64,000 nucleotides of DNA from Fragum whitleyi. Lineage: Eukaryota > Mollusca > Bivalvia > Cardiida > Cardiidae. Under the pieces are notes generated by a model. It saw only the letters and a list, made by a program, of their open reading frames with translations, was not told where the DNA came from and made no database searches. The first letter of the stretch is position 1. The number at the start of each line of letters is the position of its first letter. The position numbers and the translations under genes are program-made. Location: the NCBI GenBank assembly GCA_948146395.1, contig OX411556.1, forward strand, positions 32,641,056 through 32,705,055, written 5' to 3'. This document shows positions 55,813-64,000 of the stretch, piece after piece.

Positions 55813-56515
55813 CCAGTTCTGTAAAGTCTTTCGTTGCAAGAATTTTGACATTTCATTAAGTTTCATAGATCTATATACGCACCCTTTTCAATATAACATC
55901 TTTAACGTATTGTCTATTCTGTGCTATTTTTGATCATCTCCTTAACTTTTACTATGAAAGAATCCACTTAGAGAGAAGAAATTTTAATACAAATTTTCAA
56001 AGTAAGGCCAACCTATGGTAATTGTATTTATTTGCTATTTAAAAAAAAATGAAAACAAATCATTTGATACTTTTTCGTTTGTTAAATCTTACTATCGAAA
56101 AATTTTCTCTTGATATCAAGAGAAAAGATCATGGCTTTGTAGAATAAAAGATAGGATGGAATAGGGAATGTATGTCTTGTCTTGTTTTTTTTTTCTTTTT
56201 TGAAAGCTTATCTGATATATGTAGAGAATACAATTTAGACCATATAACATTATAAATAGCCAAAATTCATGCGACCCAGAATTCGGAAAAGATAAGAAAA
56301 ATATATATGATAAATCGTCTCACCTTTGTTTTCAAATCCCAGCTCACTTTTGAATTGAAGTATCTTTGATTGTGTATTCAAGCGTCACTTAACGGCCCTT
56401 TACTAGTTACCCATGTGTAAAATTACAACCGTTTATTGCAAGATTGTATAAGGGATACATTGAAAACTTTTCGACACAAAAATCTGTTAAAACGACATAT
56501 AAATTTATCTAAGTG
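55813..56515. other. AT-rich intergenic stretch, nothing supported
   Basis: Only a short hairpin near 56100 (ttttctcttgatatcaagag). No coding signal. Confidence 0.5.
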
Positions 56516-56623
56516 TATAGATGCGCGAGTTTAAGTAAGTGATCGAATGTCATTTTTGTCTATAGGTATACAATGATAGACAAGATTGACCTTTGGTCAC
56601 TCACTTAAAAGTGTACATCTATA
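56516..56623. mobile_element. MITE-G copy 2
   Basis: tatagatgcgcgagtttaag / cacttaaaagtgtacatcta ends with gtcatttttgtctata arms. Confidence 0.85.
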
Positions 56624-56719
56624 TTTCGTCATATTGTTTATCCAACATATTCATTTGTTTGGTTGGTTTTCTTCCCTCTAAATTAATGGTTCAAATTTTA
56701 ACCAGATAAATGATATGCG

Positions 56720-57030
56720 TAACCCATCCCGCGAAAAGGGACCGTCTGAGAAAATAGTAAAAACAAGTATTTGACTTAAGAGTTCAGAAGTCAATTACAA
56801 AATGAGCATGTGTGTGACATTTCGAGTCATTTCATACCGCATGTACGGTAAGAAACATCTTGAAATTGACAAGTTGAATGATTTTGGAATTATTTTAGAA
56901 CCATATTGAACCATAATGAATGAGTGTGTGGAGCGAGTTTGAGGGAGGTTATAAATTATGCATAATTTCGTCCAAATTGGACGAAATATCGATATATGTT
57001 ACCTCCCTTTAAAAAAATATACACCATTTT
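56720..57030. mobile_element. MITE-J/I fragments and MITE-A left half
   Basis: aacccatcccgcgaaaaggg (MITE-J end) at about 56720, gagcatgtgtgtgacatttc (MITE-I end) at about 56803, then MITE-A from acatcttgaaattgacaag with the inner palindrome aatttcgtccaaattggacg. Confidence 0.6.
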
Positions 57031-57089
57031 TTGTTTACAGAAAAATGTAACCGACTTCAAAAATAAACACTAGCTAATAACTACTTTTG

Positions 57090-57265
57090 TTTGAATGGGG
57101 TTTTACGCCGCTTGCAACATTTTTTCAGTTATATATCGGCGACTGGAGCACCTAACAATGCATTCCTGGTATTTCTCACACCTGTATTACAATTACATTC
57201 TTTCTTAGACTCCAGCTGCTATCCCACATAGGTCTACGATTATCAACCCATTGGAGGAAGACAAA
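57090..57265 (-). mobile_element. SINE-1 cut off by MITE-H
   Basis: Body from gaatggggttttacgccgct to cattggaggaagacaaa; the tRNA-like head that should follow is replaced by MITE-H. Confidence 0.75.
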
Positions 57266-57347
57266 ATTCGATGGCTCAGCGCGAAACAGTTTTTACTCCC
57301 TATAGACATATAGGGAGTTACAACTGTTTCGCGCTGAGCCGTCGAAA
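57266..57347. mobile_element. MITE-H copy 3
   Basis: Arms cgatggctcagcgcgaaaca / tgtttcgcgctgagccgtcg; inner ctccctatag / tatagggag. Confidence 0.93.
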
Positions 57348-58625
57348 TGGTCTAGTTAATCAATTAAATCTAGTTACCAATTCGGGGTGACAAGGGTTAG
57401 TCGTGCAAATGATTCAATATCATTGCAAATAATGTTGATCGGTGTATGCGCCGCCTTTGTAAAATGTAATAAAATTTGTGTTTTCAGCAAAGGAAACTTG
57501 CAATAAACAAATAGATCTTGAACCTTAAAATCGAAATAAAACACTACGGTAAGTGTATTACAAACACTTTAAAACTCCAGTTTTAAGATTTCACTGAATA
57601 TCGACAGGTTCCATATATTACCCTTTCTAAATAATAAATTTTCGATAATTGTATAAAGAGATGATTCGCTTAAAAAAGATGTTGTTTAAACTTTTCCATA
57701 TGTTCGCTATGATTAACTATTAAAAACCATTTCATAACTAAAATATAGGGTTTACATATTTGATTTTGCGACCATGGTTTATTCACATATCCCATTTAAA
57801 AATATTGATTTGTAAGAAAAAGGGAGTTCTCTCTACCCTTATACTACCGATTGTAATCTGCCCAAACTGTTGCCTTAATTAACACAATGCGTTAGTTTAT
57901 TTATTTTGATATGTTTTTGGGTTTTTTTTTTCATATTTATAAACTGTGTTACAAAGGAAAGTGTGCACATTTTTAATACCAAAGGAGAAATCTATCGGAT
58001 TAATTAGATGTCATTCTTCAGAGCAGACCCTATAGAAATCGGACATCAAATTCGATTGCGAAAAGGTTGCGCATGCTGAGTATACAGTTAACGTCATCTT
58101 ACAAGTGCCAAACGAATGATTTTCAAATGAAATTGAATGAGTGTGATCGAATTTTGAATGATTTGCTAGGTATGTACATCATTATCCATTATCGGTATTT
58201 TCGTCCGATTTCATCCCAAGCCCGCTAATCACGTTAATTCAATTTCATTTCTAAATTCATTTATCTGGTAAATTTCATTAGGTTCCTAACTGTATGTGAT
58301 TTAATGGCATCCATCGAAAAATTAGACTTGGAACTCTTTACCATTTGCAAACGCAAATTTGTGTTACAGGCATACGTTACATCATACGGATTACCTTCGA
58401 TCAATCTTTGATCTCTAAATTGGCCGAAGAAGTTCCAATTGACGAACGTTAGTGGTTGGCTGGCTATTGGCCAGTATCGCCAGGTCAAACGATGCAATGC
58501 ACTTCTTCAATTTTATTGGTGCTAAAAGAATAATACAAGACAATTAGGCCAAGCAGAGCTTTTAAAGTGAAAGTGGACCAGAACTGTTTCAATGACTGTA
58601 CGAGGATGTTCGGAGACGCATTTGT
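57348..58625. other. AT-rich intergenic stretch with a worn MITE-A
   Basis: A degraded MITE-A can be followed at about 58115-58285 (caaatgaaattgaatgagtg, tcgtccgatttcatccc). No gene; a short minus-strand frame at 58261-58497 has no recognisable feature. Confidence 0.5.
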
Positions 58626-58728
58626 TATAGACCCGCAATTTAGAGTGAGTGATCAAAGGTCAATTTTGTCTTTACAGGTATAGACAAAATTGACCTTTGA
58701 TCACTCACTTAAACTTGTGGATCTATAG
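58626..58728. mobile_element. MITE-G copy 3 (near-perfect palindrome)
   Basis: gatcaaaggtcaattttgtc / gacaaaattgacctttgatc arms are exact complements; ends atagacccgcaattt / acttgtggatctat. Confidence 0.93.
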
Positions 58729-58902
58729 GTCAATCAACAGAATTGTGTAGTGCTCACTTACGAGTAAATAAGATTTCATTGCAAGATATGGCAAAAAAGT
58801 GATATGTATGCAATTCAAGAAAGGTAATTCATCCATTGTAAGGTACACACGTAAGTAACGCAAAATCCCGCAAAATCAAAGCTCACATCCAAGCGCAAAT
58901 CC

Positions 58903-59038
58903 TGTCCTGCGTTCAGAATCGCAAAACGGTGCAAACAGTTAGCCAAATATTCCCCGCTGCGCACGTGCACTTGCGTGTAAAGCGGGATATAATTGGCAAA
59001 ATGTTTACATTGTGTTTTTTTTTCTTGAACGCAGGGCT
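58903..59038. mobile_element. MITE-C copy
   Basis: gtcctgcgttcagaatcgca to cttgaacgcagggct, core gcgcacgtgcacttgcgtg; the right arm is partly eroded by a T run. Confidence 0.85.
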
Positions 59039-59061
59039 ATGTGTCGTATGATGATATCCAG

Positions 59062-59252
59062 GGCCAACTTATTTCTGACCCTGGGCGGGTACTGTTGCCC
59101 GCATAATCAGGGTATCTCTCAGAAAGCGGGCTACCAGCTCTAGACTAGTCCACAAATCGACTATCAGAATAGCCTAGAATAGGCTATTCTGATATTCGAC
59201 AGTGAGACCAGTCTACGCCCGACCCGAAAGCGCACCAGAAATAAGTTGGCCC
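59062..59252. mobile_element. ~190-base element with 17-base inverted ends and central hairpin
   Basis: gggccaacttatttctg at the left is exactly inverted as cagaaataagttggccc at the right. The centre has cagaatagcctagaatagg / ctattctg. No second copy is seen in this window. Confidence 0.85.
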
Positions 59253-61304
59253 TCAGATTGTATATCTTGAGTGAGACCAAGCTTGAAGCGAATTTGCCAA
59301 TCAGACAAAAACAGTATTTCAAAATTATAAATCACAGAGCTTTGTAAATACAGATCTACAATGGTAGTATGTCATGCACGTGAATCTCGACAGGTTTTGC
59401 GTGTCGAATCATGTTCGCTTTCGAGACTGTCTATAGACGCAAAAACAAAGACAGATCCATTAGTTATTCAGCACAATTACACATAGGCGGCAGTGTCAAA
59501 TCATCTTTAACAAAAATTTATATATGCTTAATATAGACAAGGTTTCTTTCATTGAAAATACTCGAGGAAATCACTATGGTGACCATTCGATTCTTTAAAT
59601 GTCAGGGAAAAATGATGATTGAATTAAAGTAAAAGACATACAGAAATTGTTAAATCATACAAGGAAATTCTATCTTAACCAATTTACTGATACACCAAGT
59701 CATTTATTTGAATCAAAGGGAGTTTTCAAGTGTTCCTAATCTTTTAAACCAGAAGCAATTTTGTCAACTTTAACTTTTATCCTCCATATTGTTTTGTTGT
59801 AAAACTGGGTCATTCCAATTAGGTTGGGATGATTTGATTGGTTGATGGGACTGTAAACAATATGATGTAATAGAGGGGGTGTTTCTTATAGCCAATGAAA
59901 TAATGTGAAACTGAAAAATATCATTTGGAATGCTTCTAAACGAAGTCAAATTGTCATCTCAGTGATGTCCATGCAAATTGAGGGTGTATTTTTCATGTTT
60001 ATTTCATAAGTATAAGGCCATTTTTAACTAAATTGTGCATACTTATATAATATAAAACGGCCTTCAAAGATATATTTCATTTTTTTTTGTATTTGTGCAA
60101 AAAATTCTTGGTAATATTTATTTGAAAGTTGACCTGGAATGTTTGAAAGATACCTTGTCATAAAATATATATATTTTTCTATTATTTCCTATTATACTGC
60201 CACCTGTGCAAATTACACATTCTAAAGTTATAACACAACGAGTTTTACTTTTTCATCGTTTATGGTTAGGGTATAGTGGAAGCGTATTGACCTGAACCTG
60301 GCCTTTGTGATTTAAATAAATTAAACATCGGTTGTTTCCCTTCGACAAAACACGACAAGCCTGCGGAATTCAACCGTAAACTTTGAGTGCACGTGTTTGC
60401 TCTGTTACCCCGTTATCGCCCATGCTTTTTACTGTAACTTTGACATTTAGTCACCTTCGTAACCTAGTGAATCATAACATAATTTGAGCCTCCTATTTAA
60501 CAATCTTAAGATGCGGGTGAAAAAAGGATTTTTCTTTCAAATTTCTTTAAAATGCAATTTATGTTTTTGACTGCAAATAAAAAACCCTCTCGCATTCTCT
60601 CACAAGCAGTTACAATTATTTTTGAAATTGAATCATCTGCTCAATGACTTGGTGCTTTCACGGTAGACTTAGTCCACGCATACCTGTAATCTGTACAATA
60701 TAACGGATTGTCCAAGTTGATCGTCACGTGCCGAAGTATCTTCGGAATTTTATTCATGAGCCTAATTATTTATTCTGCATAAAGGTTAGGTTCAAGTTAA
60801 TATGCGCTTGCTATAAAACTAAAAAAAAAGCGTGGTCTAATTCGGATAGAAATACTCGTGCCGCGGTATATAGGAAATAGACACTCGCTGACGCTCGTGT
60901 CTATTTCCCATATACCACGACACTCGTTTTCTTTCCTATACGTATATCATGAGAAATTTTGTGACGGTACGTGTTTTGAGATATACCAAATTTAAAGGAG
61001 CACACTTTCTTTTTTAACTTAGTTTATAAGTATCTTAAAAGAAGACAGCTCGTTGTTTCTGTCTTTGGAACATCGTACATGTGTAAGTGTGATTACGCAA
61101 ATGTTAATAAGAAAATTTGGTATCAAATTGGAAAGAGAGTCGTTGAAGTGTAACCTTAACTTCGTAACTACAGCATATTTGAGCTATAGTTACGACATTA
61201 AAGTCACATTTTCGCGAAAGATATTTGAATCAAAATGACGGCTGATAGTGGAGTATAGTGAACATAAATCCAGCACAGACAATAGTCCCAACGCGAACGT
61301 TATT
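59253..61304. other. Intergenic or 3'-flanking DNA; no gene seen
   Basis: An inverted repeat at 60858-60921 (gccgcggtatataggaaatagac ends, complementary to gtctatttcccatataccac) is the only structure. AATAAA-type signals on the minus strand near 60750-60775 could end the kinase-like transcript, which is speculative. Confidence 0.45.
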
Positions 61305-61484
61305 TTAACGTTTCTTCATATCCGTGATCTTTGTCCCCTCGTCTTCGTCATCCGACACGTCGAACTGGTCTAGAGAGTTGATCACGTGACTCGGCATGAC
61401 TTCCTCCAGCATCTTGACGACTTGTCGAGCAGAGGGGCGCTTGAGGGGGTTGGCCAGGGTGGTCTTGCGGATAATGTCCTTCAG
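61305..61484 (-). CDS. Last exon of a probable protein kinase (C-lobe end and acidic tail)
   Basis: An acceptor CCTGTCTTGCAG is followed by 59 codons in phase 0 and a TAA stop at 61305. The peptide LKDIIRKTTLANPLKRPSA then RQVVKMLEE is the usual final helix region of eukaryotic kinase domains (subdomain XI, invariant Arg of the RPSA motif). It continues into SHVINSLDQF, an acidic DVSDDEDEG run and a basic KKR end. Codon use is GC-richer than the surroundings, as expected for a real exon. The remaining exons must lie beyond the right edge or be missed; the kinase family is not identifiable from this piece. Confidence 0.6.
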   Translation of the reverse strand: MKDIIRKTTLANPLKRPSARQVVKMLEEVMPSHVINSLDQFDVSDDEDEGTKITDMKKR

Positions 61485-61574
61485 CTGCAAGACAGGTTGT
61501 GTTTCATTTTGGCTACAGATATTTATTCAAGTAATTTGCACCGTTCTCTGTTAACTAAAAACGATTGTTTATTT

Positions 61575-61800
61575 TGTTTGAATGGAATTTAGCACCACTT
61601 TCAACAATCTATCAGTTATATCGCCACCATCACATCCTTTCCTAGCCTCCAGCTGCTATCCCACATAGGTCTACAATTTTCGACTCATTGGTGGGAGACA
61701 AACAGTCGTAAAGGATGAGTGTCGCCGTCGAGGATCGAACCCGGGACGGCCTCTAGATTGATAGTTCGACGCGCTACCAACTGCACTATGACGGCGGCCA
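61575..61800 (-). mobile_element. SINE-1 copy in the kinase-like gene's intron
   Basis: ggatcgaacccgggacggcc and gcgctaccaactgcactatg mark the B and A boxes on the minus strand; part of the body is deleted (about 60 bases after gttatatcgcc). A GA-rich run follows at the right. Confidence 0.85.
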
Positions 61801-61889
61801 AAAAAAAGAAGAGGGAGAGAGAGAAAGAGAGAGAGAAAAGGAATAAATACCTGAGAACGAACGAGCGCGCCTAATTTCAAACAGACATC

Positions 61890-62125
61890 AAATGAGCATG
61901 TGCGTGTTATTTCAAACAATTTCACACCTGTGCGAGGTACAAACGTTCGGCACCGCTGACAGCGACACAATGCAATAATTTTATAAACTAATTTATGAAG
62001 ATCGAATAAGACCTAAGCTATCTATTCGGCGCATAGTGAAGATTCTTGTCAGACTGTGTGGCTGCACAGGCTGACCAGAAGCTTTGCTTTGCACACATTT
62101 CAAATTTTAGGAAATGTCACACACA
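61890..62125. mobile_element. MITE-I copy 2
   Basis: gagcatgtgcgtgttatttc to aggaaatgtcacaca; the hairpin cagactgtgtggctgcacagg is shared with 5650-5892. Confidence 0.75.
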
Positions 62126-62424
62126 GGATCAAAAACGTTTTACTATAAATCAATGTAGATTTACCACAGACGACGGTGTGGTGACAATGGCAAAATGAGT
62201 TTTTTTCTAATTGAAAATACCGGAAACGAATTCTCGCAAAATATCCACGCATAGGTATTTGCAGCAATTGGCAAAACACCAGAAAAACATAATTTGACTA
62301 TTATATTTGCTAAAAAGTTTTGATATAAAACAACAGACGGCAGATACCGAAGTCACAGGCCGGACCTTAACTTTAGTTCTGCAGTAATTTTATTGTCAGC
62401 TCTAATGGCCAACGGGTAATCATT

Positions 62425-62665
62425 ACATTTGAGCATGTGCGTGACATTCCCAACCATTTTAAATAAACGCAAGTCAAAGACTCTGACCAACCTGTTCATC
62501 CGCGCAGTCTGACAAAAGTCTTCACTATGCGTTTAGTAGAAAGATAAGGTCTCAAAGTATCTATAGGCCATCAGGTAATTTTGTATTTATAGTGTGTGGT
62601 TGTCAACGCTAAGCAGTGTTTGCATCTCATGAACATTTCAAATTGTTGATAATGTCTCGCACATG
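62425..62665. mobile_element. MITE-I copy 3
   Basis: Ends gagcatgtgcgtgacattcc and aatgtctcgcacatgctc are inverted; the interior has cctgttcatccgcgcagtctg. Confidence 0.65.
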
Positions 62666-62784
62666 CTCATTTAGTATTTTTCTTTTACTAAAACTTGTCT
62701 TTGTCAGTCATATTCAATAGAGAAGTAATTTATATATATTATGTCGACAAAATAGCTTTTCTTGACTAAATATCTGAAGCAGAG

Positions 62785-63250
62785 ATCGAAACCAGCATAG
62801 GTCAACCAAGGGTTGCATTTCGTAAACAACGATGCTGGAAGGTAGAGTAACTATCCTTAATTCTGAAAATCAAGTAATTGCGAAATACTTCGACCCTTGC
62901 CAGCCTGTGCAATCCTCGCAGTCTGACTGGCGTCAACATTCTACGCACAACCCAGATGGCCCCATTCGCCTGACGAGTGAAATACATTTGTGACCCATCA
63001 CGCAAAAAGGGACCATATGGGAACTCAAGAAAATTAATATTTGAAAAAGAGATTGGGTCCAGTATTTGTCAACCAGAGGTCGCATTTCAAAAATATTTCA
63101 CTGGAAGGTAGATTGATCATTCTAGATTCGGAAAATAAGCAAAGTGCGAGAAGTTTAGATCCTAGGAGGTCTGCGCAATCCGCCAAGTCTGAAAAGGATC
63201 AACACTAAACGCACTATCCAGATGGTCCCTTTTCGTCTGACGGTTCACAT
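62785..63250. mobile_element. Two MITE-J copies in tandem
   Basis: The second (62992-63250) is complete, gtgacccatcacgcaaaaag to tcgtctgacggttcacat. The first (62785-62999) shares aaccaagggttgcatttcgt and cctgtgcaatcctcgcagtc with it. Frames through them are repeat-derived. Confidence 0.75.
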
Positions 63251-64000
63251 TTATTTCAAGAAACGACCGGATAACCATTTTTACGTGACGTATCACACTT
63301 ACGTAACTCGATTATGCAAATTGAAGCAGAAAAGGCTCGTTTTAAATCACTGAATTATTCAAATACTTGGCCAAACTGAGACGCACTTGGTTGGTATAAG
63401 AAAAATACGCTATTTTGACTCGTCGATTGTATAGAACTATACTATTATCATAAGTCACAATACCGTATTCGAGTTATATGAACTTTATTTCGTCGATGTA
63501 ATTCTAAAACCTCGTAATTACATCGTGATCAAAACTGTAGGTACTAGGTTTTAGAATAACAACGACGATTTAGTGTTTACGATCAGGGTAATGAACCATC
63601 CAGTAAGGTATATAGTCAATGGGTTTTGCCATGGCAGGGGGGGGGGTGTATCAAAGTAACCGTTGTCGTTTCATGTAAGGGTAATGATCACGGTAAATCA
63701 GCCTTTTTTATATTTAGGCCCTCATTTTCCTAGATAGAATCTACTTGACAATTTATTTTTTCATTTTGTTAAATGATTTGATAAAAAGTAACGAGCGCGT
63801 ACTATTTAGGATACAGCTGTTTGCATGGGTTGTACGATAATATACTCCCTACGAACTGTTGAAAAGGCCGAAAATAATCAAATGAATAATCTCACCAAAT
63901 TACGTCACGGTTAAGTTTCTCCCTACCCTATCTTGAACTATATTTTGAGACGCGTTTTATTGAATAATGCAGGTTATCATTTCTTATCTGCTCGCCCAAT
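63251..64000. other. Right edge, nothing supported
   Basis: A short inverted motif at 63490-63555 (taattctaaaacctcg and aggttttagaataac) and a G run at 63638-63647. No exon of the kinase-like gene is recognisable. Confidence 0.45.

Noticed and set aside
62802..63005. Arg-rich 67-codon frame as an upstream kinase exon
   Set aside because: It lies in MITE-J copies shared with 10405-10640 and has no kinase motif.

Overview
The window looks like a repeat-dense stretch of an animal nuclear genome, most likely a bivalve mollusc. Reasons: AT-rich DNA, genes split into short exons with GT-AG introns, tRNA-derived SINEs with target-site duplications, many short palindromic (MITE-like) elements, a Ngaro-type tyrosine-recombinase retrotransposon, and an interspersed repeat carrying the AGCTCACCTGAGC hairpin that I associate with bivalve genomes. 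The species assignment is inference.

Left third (about 2.9-28.1 kb, minus strand): one gene, a concentrative nucleoside transporter of the SLC28/CNT family. Twelve coding exons can be placed with matching splice phases and give about 640 contiguous residues from the start codon at 28127 to the donor at 2940. The C-terminal exon is not resolved, and a 5' untranslated exon must lie upstream of 28140. The selectivity residues (Gly-Gln and Ser-Val) match human CNT3. The introns are packed with palindromic elements and tandem arrays. Two arrays repeat an acceptor plus the first part of the adjacent exon, a third begins at an exon's donor side, and eight of the twelve donors have a repeat within about 65 bases.

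Middle (28.2-43.7 kb): an intergenic desert with a long CT microsatellite and SINE pieces, then a probable 11-kb composite bounded by 17-base inverted repeats (30641-41691). Inside it sits a complete Ngaro-like element (33699-40525) with the split direct repeats A1-B1-A2-B2, a gag-like ORF with a Cys/His cluster, reverse transcriptase-RNase H, a tyrosine recombinase with one frame break, and an SGNH-hydrolase ORF.

Right-middle (43.8-48.5 kb): a 4.66-kb foldback element with kilobase-long inverted arms made of tandem modules and no coding capacity.

Right (48.5-64 kb): nested MITEs, three kinds of tRNA-derived SINE, a tandemly repeated interspersed element, and near the right end the last exon (minus strand) of a probable protein kinase whose other exons are not seen in the window.
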